Positions 20,003-28,779 are shown, counted from the first letter of the stretch. The stretch is DNA of 64,000 nt from Parafrigoribacterium_A soli (GCF_040227235.1 NZ_JBELNZ010000001.1:248001-312000); one strand, 5' to 3'. The notes: a model not told the origin generated them from the letters alone. Program-made: numbers and translations.

Positions 20003-21076
20003 TTACTTCGCGTCCGCTGCGGTCTCGTCAGCGGTGCTCTTGGCGGCGGCCTTCGGCTTCTTCTCGGCGTCGGTTGCCTCGGCCTCGATCTTGGCCTCGG
20101 CGGCGGCGTCAGACTCCACCCTGTGCTCGGGAACGACGGTCGCATCTGCTGCGGCCTCGTGCTCTGCCGCCACGGCATCCGCGTCGTTCTCCTCGGCGGG
20201 AACCTCCGCTGCCACGACCTCCGCGACGGCCTCTGCAGCAGCAGGGGTCTCGGTGGCGGACTCGACGAGCCCATCAACGGACTCGACCTTCTCGGCCTCG
20301 GTGGACGGGGTTTCGGAGGCACCGAGCAGCTCGGCCTCCCACTCGGCGAGCGGCTCCACGGCGGAGACGTTGCCCTCCTCCGCCTTCTGGTGACGCTGGA
20401 TGAGACCCTCGGCGGCAGCATCCGCGACAATGCGGGTCAGCAGGCCGACGGACCGGATGGCGTCGTCGTTACCCGGAATCGGGTACTGCACCTCGTCGGG
20501 GTCGCAGTTGGTGTCGAGGATCGCGATGACCGGGATACCGAGCTTGCGCGCCTCGTCGATGGCGAGGTGCTCCTTCTTGGTGTCGACGATCCAGATCGCG
20601 GACGGGGTCTTGGTGAGGTTGCGGATACCACCGAGCGAGCGCTGCAGCTTGATGAGCTCGCGGCGCTGGATGAGCAGCTCCTTCTTGGTGTAGCCCTTGG
20701 TGGTGTCGTCGAAGTCGACCTCTTCGAGTTCCTTCATGCGAGCGAGGCGCTTGGAGACCGTCTGGAAGTTCGTGAGGAGGCCACCGAGCCAGCGCTGGTT
20801 GACGAAGGGCTGGCCGACGCGCTGCGCCTGCTCTGCGATCGAACCCTGCGCCTGCTTCTTGGTGCCGACGAAGAGGATGGTGCCGCCGTGCGCCACGGTG
20901 TCCTTGACGTAGTCGTAGGTCTTGTCGATGTAGGCAAGCGACTGCTGCAGGTCGATGATGTGGCTGCCCGAACGCTCGGTCAGGATGAAGCGCTTCATCT
21001 TCGGGTTCCACCGACGAGTCTGGTGTCCGAAGTGAACGCCGCTGTCGAGCAGCTGGCGGATGGTGACAACGGCCAT
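20003..21076 (-). CDS. rpsB: 30S ribosomal protein S2
   Basis: 357 residues. The first 255 or so are a canonical S2 (VTIRQLLDSGVHFGHQTRRW, IDLQQSLAYIDKTYDYV, VTNFQ-type segment LGGLLTNFQTVSKRL, and IPVIAILDTNCDPDEVQYPI). A tail of about 100 residues rich in Ala and Glu follows, as in several actinobacterial S2 proteins but long; its function is unknown. The ATG at 21076 has AAGGAG six to nine bases upstream; the frame is open farther upstream but that part encodes no S2 sequence. It has a long structured leader. Confidence 0.97.
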   Translation of the reverse strand: MAVVTIRQLLDSGVHFGHQTRRWNPKMKRFILTERSGSHIIDLQQSLAYIDKTYDYVKDTVAHGGTILFVGTKKQAQGSIAEQAQRVGQPFVNQRWLGGLLTNFQTVSKRLARMKELEEVDFDDTTKGYTKKELLIQRRELIKLQRSLGGIRNLTKTPSAIWIVDTKKEHLAIDEARKLGIPVIAILDTNCDPDEVQYPIPGNDDAIRSVGLLTRIVADAAAEGLIQRHQKAEEGNVSAVEPLAEWEAELLGASETPSTEAEKVESVDGLVESATETPAAAEAVAEVVAAEVPAEENDADAVAAEHEAAADATVVPEHRVESDAAAEAKIEAEATDAEKKPKAAAKSTADETAADAK

Positions 21077-21461
21077 TGCCGTCTCCTTTTCTGGCACCGG
21101 CACGCACTGCTCTGCAGCAGTGATCGGCGGTGCACACTCAGTTGTTATCGCACCGGTCGGTGCGAATCCTGGTGCCCGGCTCGCATCCGACCCGGCACTG
21201 TACTGCTCTCGCAGTGGTGATGGGACTGAGTGGATGCGGTGGCGCGATGGGCCGGAACGACTCGGCTGGCGAGAGAACCGGCTACGCAACGGGCACGCGT
21301 AGTCACCCCGCGGAGCGGGATGCTGCGAAGAGTCTACCATCCGGCGGGCGGCATCAGGCACGCGAACCGACCTCTCCCTCCCAGCGCGAAAGCGTCGGCA
21401 GCTGTCAACAGTATCGACGCTTCCGGGCCGGGCGGATGCCGCCGGCTGGCATCCTGCACGG
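21077..21461 (-). promoter_or_regulatory. rpsB leader and intergenic region with hairpins
   Basis: 385 bases between rpsB (minus) and the M23 peptidase gene (plus). Within the rpsB leader, 21148-21165 forms a 7-bp stem (TCGCACC/GGTGCGA) with loop GGTC, and 21107-21120 forms CTGCT/AGCAG with a 4-nt loop. Another CACTG/CAGTG pairing lies near 21196. S2 represses its own mRNA in other bacteria through leader structures; whether these hairpins do so here is unknown. No coding gene is seen in the stretch. Confidence 0.4.
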
Positions 21462-22001
21462 GTGCTGCTCTCGCCTGCTCCCCGGTCGACCCGACTCATC
21501 GGCCTGGTGCTGCTCACCCTCCTGATGACGTCGCTCTTCCCTGCGTCGGCATCGGCGATCGCGAGCCGGGCGGCGGGAGCAGCATCCGAATGGGGGTGGC
21601 CGATCGCGCCGCCGCGGCGGGTCGTGCAGACCTTCGTCGCGCCCGAGAGCGAATACGGAGCGGGTCATCGCGGCATCGATGTCGCGGCAACGGCCGGCAC
21701 CGTCGTTCTCGCTCCGGCGGATGGGGTGGTGCACTTCTCCGGGATCGTGGTCGACAGGCCCGTGCTCTCGATCGAGCACGGGGGCGACCTCATCTCGAGT
21801 TTCGAACCGGTGTTCTCCGACCTCACGCCGGGCACGGTAGTTCGTCGCGGGCAGCCGGTGGGTCTCGTCGCCGCAGGCGGCCACTGCAGCTCCGTATGCC
21901 TGCACTTCGGCGTGCGACTGCACGGACAGTACGTGTCGCCCCTCAACTACCTCGGCGGCATCCCTCCCCCGGTGCTCCTGCCGACGCGGCCGCTGCCGTG
22001 A
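21462..22001 (+). CDS. Secreted M23 family metallopeptidase
   Basis: 179 residues. Export signal at residues 12-32 (LIGLVLLTLLMTSLFPASASA). The mature part is a LytM/M23 domain beginning WGWPIAPPRRVVQTF. The zinc ligands are seen in GHRGIDVAA (His-x3-Asp) and the second motif CLHFGVRLHG (HxG-type). Such enzymes cleave peptidoglycan cross-bridges or serve as cofactors for other hydrolases. The domain is short and ends soon after the second motif. GTG start. An M23 gene next to rpsB is a recurrent arrangement in actinobacteria. Confidence 0.88.
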   Translation: MLLSPAPRSTRLIGLVLLTLLMTSLFPASASAIASRAAGAASEWGWPIAPPRRVVQTFVAPESEYGAGHRGIDVAATAGTVVLAPADGVVHFSGIVVDRPVLSIEHGGDLISSFEPVFSDLTPGTVVRRGQPVGLVAAGGHCSSVCLHFGVRLHGQYVSPLNYLGGIPPPVLLPTRPLP

Positions 22002-22078
22002 CGCGACTACGCGAACTCGACGAGGCCGGATCGGAGGCGGCCGAAGGGAGTGACGGCTTCGCTGGTTAGGCTGACGAC

Positions 22079-23281
22079 ATGTCCACCCCAGCGGCCCCCG
22101 CCGAGACCACGGCGCACACGCCTCTCACGCCGGTCTTCATCGGGCTGTGGGTCGCGCTGCACAGCGTCTTCATCGGTTTGGGCGTCTTCGTCGTCGTGCA
22201 CGCGATGGTCGCTCCGTCCTCGCACGCATCGTGGATCATCGCACTCGGTCTCGTGCTGCTTGTCGCGTACGCGATCGGCGCCTTCATCATCCGCTCGACC
22301 CGCAGTACCCCCGTCGCGCTCGTCTGGCTGGCGGTGCTGGCCGCCGGCGCCATCCTGCTCATGGTGCTGACGCCAGACGCGACCTTCCTCGTGTTTCCGC
22401 TGTTCTTCCTCTACCTCCACCTGCTGCCGTTCCGCTGGGGCATCCCGGCCGTCTTCCTGACGACGGCGCTGACGGTGATCGGGTTTGCGAGTCACAACGG
22501 CTGGACGGCCGGCGGCGTCCTCGGGCCGCTCATCGGCGCGACGGTCGCGGTCGTGATCGGGCTCGGCTATCGGGCGCTGTATCGCGAGGCACAGCAGCGG
22601 CAGCAGCTGATCGAGGAACTCGTGCGCACGCGGGAGGCGCTCGCCACTCGCGAGCGCGAGTCTGGCATGCTCGAGGAACGTGCGCGCCTGGCCAGAGAGA
22701 TTCACGACACGGTCGCGCAGGGGCTGTCGAGCATTCAGATGCTGCTCCACGCCGCCGAGCGTGAGGGCACGGGGCCGGCCGCCCTGAAGCACGTGACGCT
22801 CGCGCGCGAGACCGCCGCAGACAACCTCGCCGAGGCCCGCCGCTTCATCCGCGAACTCACCCCGCCGGCGCTAGAGGGACGGTCGCTCGGCGGCGCCCTC
22901 GCGAGGCTCGCGACGTCGAGTTCGGGCCGCGACACCGTCGTGAGCTTCCACTCGAGCGGCGAGGCCTTCCAACTTCCCATGCGCCTCGAAACCGCCCTGC
23001 TACGAATCGCGCAGGAGGCGCTCGCCAACGTGGCTCAGCACGCGGCGGCGAGCCGCGCAGAGGTGACGCTGAGCTATCTCGACGACTGGGTGGGGCTCGA
23101 TATCGTCGACGACGGCAAGGGCTTCGCGCCACCTTCGGGGGCAGCCGCGGGCACTTCCTTCGGCCTGATCGCTATGCGACAGCGCGTCGAGCAGCTCGGC
23201 GGCACGCTGACCATCGAGTCGCGCGAGGGCGCCGGCACGGCCATCGGTGTCGGATTTCCGCTCGCGGAGGCGTCGAGTTGA
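22079..23281 (+). CDS. Sensor histidine kinase (NarL/LiaS-type)
   Basis: 400 residues with five or six hydrophobic segments in the first 160 residues and almost no extracytoplasmic sensor domain, so it probably senses the membrane itself. A linker helix leads to a HisKA_3 dimerisation domain with the phospho-acceptor His in LAREIHDTVAQGLSSIQ. A HATPase_c domain follows (N-box IAQEALANVAQHAAAS, G-boxes DIVDDGKGF and GTSFGLIAM). It overlaps the downstream response regulator by four bases (TTGA), forming a two-component pair. The signal is unknown. Confidence 0.92.
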   Translation: MSTPAAPAETTAHTPLTPVFIGLWVALHSVFIGLGVFVVVHAMVAPSSHASWIIALGLVLLVAYAIGAFIIRSTRSTPVALVWLAVLAAGAILLMVLTPDATFLVFPLFFLYLHLLPFRWGIPAVFLTTALTVIGFASHNGWTAGGVLGPLIGATVAVVIGLGYRALYREAQQRQQLIEELVRTREALATRERESGMLEERARLAREIHDTVAQGLSSIQMLLHAAEREGTGPAALKHVTLARETAADNLAEARRFIRELTPPALEGRSLGGALARLATSSSGRDTVVSFHSSGEAFQLPMRLETALLRIAQEALANVAQHAAASRAEVTLSYLDDWVGLDIVDDGKGFAPPSGAAAGTSFGLIAMRQRVEQLGGTLTIESREGAGTAIGVGFPLAEASS

Positions 23282-23901
23282 TCCGCCTGCTCATCGCCGA
23301 CGATCATCCGGTGGTGCGCGCGGGACTGCGCGCGCTCTTCGCGGCCGAACCCGACATGGAGGTCGTGGGAGAGGCATCCGCCGCGGACGAAGCGGTGCGG
23401 AGGGCACGCGCGCTCGATGTCGACCTCGTGTTGATGGACCTTCAGTTCGGCTCAGGTCATCAGGGCGTCGATGCAACCCGGATGCTGCGCGGCGAAGAGC
23501 GCGCCCCGCGCGTGCTCATCCTGACCAACTACGACAGCGACGCGGACATCCTCGGCGCCGTCGAAGCGGGAGCCAGCGGCTACCTGCTCAAGGACGCCCC
23601 GCCCGCGGAGCTCATCGCGGGGGTGCGCGCGGCAGCGGCCGGGGAAACCGCGCTCGCACCCGCCGTGGCCGATCGCCTGGGCGCGCGAGCTCGCTCGGTC
23701 GAGCCCGGACTCAGCGCCCGCGAGATCGAGGTGCTCGGACTCGTCGCCTCCGGCAACTCGAACCGCGACATCGGGCGCGCCCTATTCTTGAGCGAGGCGA
23801 CCGTGAAGTCGCACCTCGTGCACATCTTCGGCAAACTCGGCGTGAACTCGCGCACCTCGGCCGTCGCACGGGCGAGGGAGCTCGGCGCAATCCGGCCATA
23901 G
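23278..23901 (+). CDS. LuxR-family two-component response regulator
   Basis: 207 residues. The N-terminal receiver has the acidic pair IADDH, the phospho-acceptor Asp in VLMDLQFG and the switch Lys in YLLKDAPP. The C-terminal LuxR/NarL helix-turn-helix reads LSAREIEVLGLVASGNSNRD then LFLSEATVKSHLVHIFGKL. The TTG start is forced by the overlap with the kinase stop and by the normal receiver N-terminus (IRLLIADDH). It is the cognate partner of the adjacent kinase. Targets are unknown. Confidence 0.93.
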   Translation: MIRLLIADDHPVVRAGLRALFAAEPDMEVVGEASAADEAVRRARALDVDLVLMDLQFGSGHQGVDATRMLRGEERAPRVLILTNYDSDADILGAVEAGASGYLLKDAPPAELIAGVRAAAAGETALAPAVADRLGARARSVEPGLSAREIEVLGLVASGNSNRDIGRALFLSEATVKSHLVHIFGKLGVNSRTSAVARARELGAIRP

Positions 23902-23975
23902 GCAATTAGGCAACGGCCACACACGACAAACTTTCGACGGATGTGCCACGCGTCGTGCTCACCGAGGCTGGGAGC

Positions 23976-24416
23976 ATGAAACGACTCTTTTACGCTGCGT
24001 GCGTCTACCTGGTACTCGGCCTCGGATCCGGCATGTTCTATCGGGAGTTCACGAAGGCCAACCACTACACGGCGGCTGATGGATTCACCCAACTTTCCGT
24101 GGTGCACACGCATGTGCTGACGCTCGGCGTCATCGTGCCGTTGATCGTGCTCGTTCTGGAGAAGGTGTTCGTCCTGTCCCGCAGCCGTGCCTTCGGCTGG
24201 TTCTTCTGGCTGTACAACGTGGGCCTCGTGATCGCGGCCGGGTCCATGGTGGCGAACGGCATGCTCCACGTGTTGGGAGAAAAGACCGGGCCAGCGCTGG
24301 CGGGCATTGCGGGATCGGGGCACATCATCCTGACCGCCGGGCTCGTCCTGCTGTTTGTGGCACTCGGCAAGCGCGTGCTGGCGAAGCCCGCCGCTCCGGC
24401 CGTTCCTGCCGCGTGA
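23976..24416 (+). CDS. DUF2871 family membrane protein
   Basis: 146 residues, function unknown, resembling the DUF2871 family. Four hydrophobic segments are visible: LFYAACVYLVLGLGSGMFY, VVHTHVLTLGVIVPLIVLVL, FFWLYNVGLVIAAGSMVANG and HIILTAGLVLLFVALG. Conserved His residues at membrane ends (HTHVLTLG, GMLHVLGE) are reminiscent of heme or metal binding in related small membrane proteins, but this is only a suggestion. The ATG at 23976 has GGGAG upstream; an in-frame ATG at 23943 is less likely. Confidence 0.75.
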   Translation: MKRLFYAACVYLVLGLGSGMFYREFTKANHYTAADGFTQLSVVHTHVLTLGVIVPLIVLVLEKVFVLSRSRAFGWFFWLYNVGLVIAAGSMVANGMLHVLGEKTGPALAGIAGSGHIILTAGLVLLFVALGKRVLAKPAAPAVPAA

Positions 24417-24432
24417 TTCAGACGCCGTCCAC

Positions 24433-25377
24433 TCAGGCCCTCGGGTGTGCGGCGGCATAGCTCGCCTTGAGCCTTTCGGCCGAGACGTGCGTGTAGATCT
24501 GCGTCGTGCCGAGGCTCGCGTGTCCGAGGAGTTCCTGCACCGCACGCAGGTCGGCGCCGCCATCGAGAAGGTGCGTCGCAGCGGTATGCCTCAGGGTGTG
24601 GGGTCCGGATGGTCCGGTGCCGGGGATGCTGGCGAGAAGCGACGACACGAGCGTGTAGACCGTGCGGGTGCCCAGCCGCCTGCCGTTCGAGCCGAGGAAT
24701 AGTGCATCCGTCCGGCCGGTCGCCATGGCACCGGGCTTCGCGGAACGCTCCGCGGCGGCCGCCAGGAGGGCGGGACGCGCGGTGTCGAGGTAGCTCGCGA
24801 GCGCGTTCTTCGCCGGAACTCCGAACGGCACGACCCTCTCCTTGGCCCCCTTGCCTACGACGCGCACCGTGAGCCGGTCGAGGTCGACGCTGCCGAGGTC
24901 GAGGCCGGTGAGTTCGCTCACCCGAAGCGCGGACGCGTAAAGCAGTTCGATGACCGCCGAGTCCCGGAGGGCACCGGGGTCGCCGGTGTCGGCCTTCGCC
25001 GAGAGTCCGTCGAGAATGCCCTCGAGTTGTGCCCGCGTGAGCACCCGCGGCAGGTGGTGCTCGGCCTTCGGTGCCCGCAGCCTGGTCGCCGGGTCGCTGG
25101 GTGCATCACCGACCCGATTCAGCCAGGCGGTGAAGCTGCGCGCGGCCGCCGACCGTCGCGCGAGCGTCGATTTGGCGAGACCCTGCTGGGACCCCGCCCA
25201 CAGCCAGTCGCGAAGCAGCTCAAGAGAAAGCTCGTCTGTTGCGGTCGCGCCGTTGTCGTTCGCAAAGTGCACGAGTGCGCCGAGGTCGGAGCGATAGGAA
25301 CGGACGGTGTGCTCGCTATATCCGCGCTCGGCCGAGAGATAGACGGTGAAGTCTTCGATCGCACGCGGGAGTAGCAC
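24433..25377 (-). CDS. xerC: Tyrosine recombinase XerC
   Basis: 314 residues. Site-specific recombinase that resolves chromosome dimers at dif. It has an N-terminal SAM-like DNA-binding domain (FTVYLSAERGYSEHTVRSYR) and a catalytic domain with the full set of residues: Arg152 (ALRVSE), Lys176 (GKGAKER), His260 and Arg263 (HTLRHTAATHL), His286 (LGHASL) and nucleophile Tyr295 (TQIYTHV). Its position between dprA and rpsB is the usual actinobacterial location of xerC, which argues against a phage integrase. GTG start without a well-spaced ribosome site. Confidence 0.93.
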   Translation of the reverse strand: MLLPRAIEDFTVYLSAERGYSEHTVRSYRSDLGALVHFANDNGATATDELSLELLRDWLWAGSQQGLAKSTLARRSAAARSFTAWLNRVGDAPSDPATRLRAPKAEHHLPRVLTRAQLEGILDGLSAKADTGDPGALRDSAVIELLYASALRVSELTGLDLGSVDLDRLTVRVVGKGAKERVVPFGVPAKNALASYLDTARPALLAAAAERSAKPGAMATGRTDALFLGSNGRRLGTRTVYTLVSSLLASIPGTGPSGPHTLRHTAATHLLDGGADLRAVQELLGHASLGTTQIYTHVSAERLKASYAAAHPRA

Positions 25378-25439
25378 CCCTCTATCGTCGGCCCCGGCGC
25401 ACGGATGCGCTGGATTGCCGCGTCGCGAGTCCGCGAAGC

Positions 25440-26063
25440 TCAGGCGGGAAGCGGTGCGATGCTGAGCGAGAAGTCGAGGTTGCCCACCCCGTTATTCGCG
25501 AGCCCTACCGTCACGACGCCCGCACCCTCGAGCCAGTGGGCCATCGTGAGTCCCCCGGCATCGAGGGCACGCAGCCCGAGGCTCTCGATGAAGGTCGATA
25601 CAGTCGCCTTGGCGTGCGCGCTGTCGCCAGCAATGAAGACATCCGGCTGACCGTTCTCCAAGACGTTCCGAAAGATCGTGTTGAATCCCTTCACCACGCT
25701 GGCGCCGGCGGGTGCCACCTTGGCGACCTCCGCCGCGATCGACGTCTGCTCGCGGTGCGCAAGCCCGTCGAACGTGGAGTTGAACGGGTTGCTGATGTCG
25801 ACGAGGATCTTGCCCGCGAGAGCATCTCCGAACTGGGAGACGGACGGGACGACACCGTCGTAGAGCAGCGCCAGGATGACGATATCGCCGGCCGGAGCGC
25901 TGCCCCACGCTGCGGAGGTACTGCCGCCGCCCAGTGTGCGCGCCAAGCCGTCGGCCTTGGCCTGATCGCGGCCGATGACCTGCACGTTGTTTCCGCCTGC
26001 CACCGCTCTCGCACCGAGAGTGCGGGCCATATTGCCGGTTCCGATGATGCTGATGGTGCTCAT
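25440..26063 (-). CDS. NADPH-dependent F420 reductase-like protein
   Basis: 207 residues with an N-terminal Rossmann motif (ISIIGTGNMARTLGARAV) followed by NVQVIGRDQ, DIVILALLYDGV and LVDISNPFN. This is the pattern of the F420H2:NADP oxidoreductase-like family (PF03807). Several members are annotated by similarity only, and the cofactor F420 itself has not been shown to be used here. It lies 29 bases downstream of an SDR gene and is probably in the same TetR-controlled operon. The substrate is unknown. Confidence 0.82.
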   Translation of the reverse strand: MSTISIIGTGNMARTLGARAVAGGNNVQVIGRDQAKADGLARTLGGGSTSAAWGSAPAGDIVILALLYDGVVPSVSQFGDALAGKILVDISNPFNSTFDGLAHREQTSIAAEVAKVAPAGASVVKGFNTIFRNVLENGQPDVFIAGDSAHAKATVSTFIESLGLRALDAGGLTMAHWLEGAGVVTVGLANNGVGNLDFSLSIAPLPA

Positions 26064-26092
26064 TGTGTCCTGCTTTCGTTGTGTTTGTTGGT

Positions 26093-26827
26093 TCAGAGAG
26101 CGGTGGTGCCGCCGTCGGCGACGAGCTCCATGCCGTTGATGTAGCTGGAGTCGTCCGAGGCAAGGAAGAGTGCTACTGCGGCGATTTCGTCGGGGTGGCC
26201 CATCTTTCCCCGTGGGATGAGTGACTCGAACTGGAGCATGGTGGCCTCATCGAACACCTCCTGCTGCTTGGCTGTGGCGACCTGACCGGGCGTGAGTACA
26301 TTGACGCGGATGCGACGATCCCTGAGTTCGTTGAGCCAGACGCGCGCCCAGGCCTGCTGCACGGCCTTGCTCCCCGCGTAGACGCTCCAGCCCGGGAATG
26401 CGCCGAGCGATGCGTTGGAGCCCGTCATCAGAATGGATCCACCGTCGTTGAAGAGCGGGAGCGCCTTCTGCACGGTGAACAGCGTGCCGCGGGCGTTCAG
26501 CCCGAATGCGGCGTCGAAGTGCTCCTCGGTGATTTCACCGAGGGGCGCGGATTCGCCCATGCTGGCGCTCGCCCACAGCACGTCGATGCTGCCCTTCTCG
26601 CGTTCGACCGTCTCGTAGAGGCGGTCGAGGTCATCCAGATTCGAGGCGTCGCCCTGGACTCCCGTGGCGTTGGTCCCGATCTGCTTCACGGCATCATCGA
26701 GCGCGTCTTGCCTGCGGCCGGTGATGAAGACGTGCGCTCCCTCTTCGGCAAACCGCTTCGCCCCGGCCAACGCCATGCCGGTAGTGCCGCCGGTGACGAC
26801 CGCGACCTTGCCATCAAGCTTTCCCAT
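26093..26827 (-). CDS. SDR family oxidoreductase
   Basis: 244-residue classical short-chain dehydrogenase/reductase. It has the cofactor motif VVTGGTTGMALAGAKRF, Arg after beta-2 (ITGRRQ) suggesting preference for NADP(H), the ASASMG segment replacing the usual NNAG, the catalytic Ser (GSNAS) and the YAGSK catalytic Tyr/Lys. The C-terminus is typical (INGMELVADGG). The ATG at 26827 has AAAGGAG six to seven bases upstream and is clearly better than an in-frame start 33 bases earlier. It is divergent from a TetR-family gene across a 141-base region with repeated operator-like sequences. Confidence 0.93.
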   Translation of the reverse strand: MGKLDGKVAVVTGGTTGMALAGAKRFAEEGAHVFITGRRQDALDDAVKQIGTNATGVQGDASNLDDLDRLYETVEREKGSIDVLWASASMGESAPLGEITEEHFDAAFGLNARGTLFTVQKALPLFNDGGSILMTGSNASLGAFPGWSVYAGSKAVQQAWARVWLNELRDRRIRVNVLTPGQVATAKQQEVFDEATMLQFESLIPRGKMGHPDEIAAVALFLASDDSSYINGMELVADGGTTAL

Positions 26828-26877
26828 GGTGCTCCTTTGAGTCGGTGGTGCTGTGCGCACTCGTTATTCGGCATTAT

Positions 26878-26886
26878 GTACACCGT
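26878..26886 (-). promoter_or_regulatory. Putative TetR operator half, SDR side
   Basis: GTACACCGT, continued by GTTGTTTGG, lies next to CATAAT (26872-26877 on the minus strand), a possible -10 for the SDR operon. The same nonamer recurs 53 bases away near the TetR gene promoter. Confidence 0.5.
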
Positions 26887-26930
26887 GTTGTTTGGTTAAG
26901 CTACTCGGCGCATCGACGCGGCGCAACTAA

Positions 26931-26962
26931 GTACACCGTTTGTTACCGTGTTCGAGTAGAAT
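26931..26962 (+). promoter_or_regulatory. Putative TetR operator and leaderless promoter of the tetR gene
   Basis: A second GTACACCGT is followed by TTGTTACCGTG. Together CACCGTTTGTTACCGTG is an imperfect palindrome with CAC.GT and AC.GTG ends. It overlaps the -35 position of a promoter whose -10 is TAGAAT (26957-26962), six bases before the ATG, so the transcript is probably leaderless. The layout fits autorepression. Confidence 0.5.
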
Positions 26963-26968
26963 GGGGTC

Positions 26969-27550
26969 ATGACGGATGTGGAGAAGGGCCCTCTGGGCCT
27001 GCGACGCGGTCGGGGTGCGCGCGAGCGGATTCTCGGGGCGTCCCAGCGGCTGTTCCGCGAGCAGGGAATCAACCGCACCGGCATGGACCAGTTGTGCGCG
27101 GCTGCACAGGTGTCGAAGCGAACCGCGTACCAGCACTTCGGCACCAAGGATGAACTCGTTGCCGAGTACCTGCGTCGCTTTGATCCCTCGGTACTCTCCT
27201 ACGTTTTCGACCGCCCCGATCTGACTCCGCGCGAGCGAATGCTCGCCGCCTTCGATATCCCACCCAGCACTCCCCTGTGCCCGTTCATCGGTGCGGCAGT
27301 CGAGCTCCGTGACCCCGAGCACCCGGCGGCGCAGTATGCGCACGACTACAAGATGGCCGTCGCCGCACGGTTCGCGGAAGCGGCGCGCGAAGCCGGCGCC
27401 GCCGATCCTGATCAGCTTGGGGAGCAGCTTGCGCTTCTGGTCGACGGTGCCGCCGCGCGCACCCGCGTCCTCAACTCCGACTCCTTCCCCGCGGCTGCGG
27501 CCATTGCGGCCGTGCTTATCGACAACGCGATCCCGGCCACGGCCGTTTAG
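26969..27550 (+). CDS. TetR family transcriptional regulator
   Basis: 193 residues. The N-terminal DNA-binding domain is clear: RERILGASQRLFREQGINRT, then the helix-turn-helix MDQLCAAAQVSKRTAYQHFGTKDELV. The C-terminal ligand-binding domain ends DGAAARTRVLNSDSF, a pattern common in TetR proteins that control SDR or oxidoreductase genes. It is divergent from the SDR/F420-reductase-like pair, which it probably represses. The inducer is unknown. The ATG follows a TAGAAT -10 hexamer by six bases and has no ribosome site, suggesting leaderless translation. Confidence 0.9.
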   Translation: MTDVEKGPLGLRRGRGARERILGASQRLFREQGINRTGMDQLCAAAQVSKRTAYQHFGTKDELVAEYLRRFDPSVLSYVFDRPDLTPRERMLAAFDIPPSTPLCPFIGAAVELRDPEHPAAQYAHDYKMAVAARFAEAAREAGAADPDQLGEQLALLVDGAAARTRVLNSDSFPAAAAIAAVLIDNAIPATAV

Positions 27551-28779
27551 GTACGCGAGACCACCTTCACCCAGCCGCCCTCGCGCTCGGTCACCGCACC
27601 CTCGAGTTGCAGAGCACCGAGCGCTGACTGCACCTCGCTCACCGAGAGGCCTGCCCGACGGGCTATCTCGTCGACCGGCCTGGTGGACCTCGGTGCGAGG
27701 GCATCGAGCATCCGCACTCGCAGGCGGTCGCCGCCGGACGCATTCCGCGGCGTCTCGGCCGGAACGGGAGCATCCTGCATCGGCGCAAGTTCCGCCATTT
27801 CGTCGGCGTTCGTGACGCAGCGGGCATCGAAGTCACGAATCAGCCGGTGACAGCCCGCGGATGCCGCCGACGTCACCGGGCCGGGCACCGCACCGAGCGG
27901 CCTTCCGATCGCCGCGGCGTGGCCAGCCGTGTTGAGCGAGCCCGATCGCCAGCCCGCTTCCAGCACGACGGTGGCCTGACTCGCCGCGGCAATGAGCCTG
28001 TTGCGTTGCAGAAATCTCCACTTGGTCGGCGGCTGCCCACACGGCAGCTCGGAGACCACGGCCCCCTCCTCGACGATGCGAGTGAGCAGCGCCTCGTGCC
28101 CGCTCGGGTAGAAGCGGTCGACGCCTCCGGCGAGAAAGGCGATCGTTGTGCCGGAGCTCGCGAGAGCGGCGCGGTGGGCCATCCCGTCGATTCCGTAGGC
28201 GGCGCCCGAGACGATCGTGTAGCCACGATCGACGAGCCCGGCGGAGGCCTCCATGGCGACATGCTCGCCGTATCCGGTGGCGGCACGGGCGCCGACCAGA
28301 GCTATGGAACTCGGCAGCGTCGCGAGGGTGGACGCGTTGCCGCGGGTCCACAGTGCGAGGGGTGCGTGTTCGCCGAGGTCGGCGAGGCCGAGCGGCCAGC
28401 ACTCGTCGCCGGGCACGATGAGTTGCACGGAGTAGCGCGCCGCCTGCTTGAGCGAGGTGAGCGCGATGCTCGACCTCAGCCGAGGCGCCCAGCGATCGAA
28501 CGCCGCGCCAAGTTCCTCTTGCTCCACCGCGTCCACTCCCGCCGCAATAATGCCGGCGAGGACGCGCTCGACGTCCCAATGCTCAACCAGCGTCGTGAGC
28601 GCATCCGCGGCGCCGAGGGCCGCGACGAGCGCACCTGCGATGCGGTCACCGGGTTCGGCGATGCCGGTCCAGGCCGCGCGAGCGAACCGCTCGGGCAGTG
28701 CGGCGGTCGACACCTCCTCCCCTACGACGGCTCGCAGTAGCGGTGCGACCACCGCCTCCTTCAGCCCGAACATCGTCAT
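27547..28779 (-). CDS. dprA: DNA-processing protein DprA
   Basis: 410 residues. DprA/Smf loads RecA on incoming single-stranded DNA during transformation. The Rossmann-like core is clear: IALVGARAATGYGEHVAMEA, TIVSGAAYGIDGMAHRAAL, FLAGGVDRFYPSGHEALL, FLQRNRLIAAASQATVVLEA and GSLNTAGHAAAIGRPLGAVPG. A C-terminal winged-helix-like domain (about 345-405, PVDEIARRAGLSVSEVQSAL) follows. ATG overlaps the comM stop (ATGA). Part of yraN-comM-dprA, a conserved group in many non-competent actinobacteria as well. Confidence 0.95.
   Translation of the reverse strand: MTMFGLKEAVVAPLLRAVVGEEVSTAALPERFARAAWTGIAEPGDRIAGALVAALGAADALTTLVEHWDVERVLAGIIAAGVDAVEQEELGAAFDRWAPRLRSSIALTSLKQAARYSVQLIVPGDECWPLGLADLGEHAPLALWTRGNASTLATLPSSIALVGARAATGYGEHVAMEASAGLVDRGYTIVSGAAYGIDGMAHRAALASSGTTIAFLAGGVDRFYPSGHEALLTRIVEEGAVVSELPCGQPPTKWRFLQRNRLIAAASQATVVLEAGWRSGSLNTAGHAAAIGRPLGAVPGPVTSAASAGCHRLIRDFDARCVTNADEMAELAPMQDAPVPAETPRNASGGDRLRVRMLDALAPRSTRPVDEIARRAGLSVSEVQSALGALQLEGAVTEREGGWVKVVSRT

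Noticed and set aside
18284..21220. Very long open frame (978 codons) on the plus strand across pyrH, tsf and rpsB
   Set aside because: It is antisense to four well-identified housekeeping genes, shows no recognisable domain, and such frames are common in GC-rich DNA.
24433..25377. xerC as a phage or island integrase
   Set aside because: Its position near dprA and rpsB and its sequence are those of the housekeeping XerC; no attachment-site repeats or phage genes are nearby.
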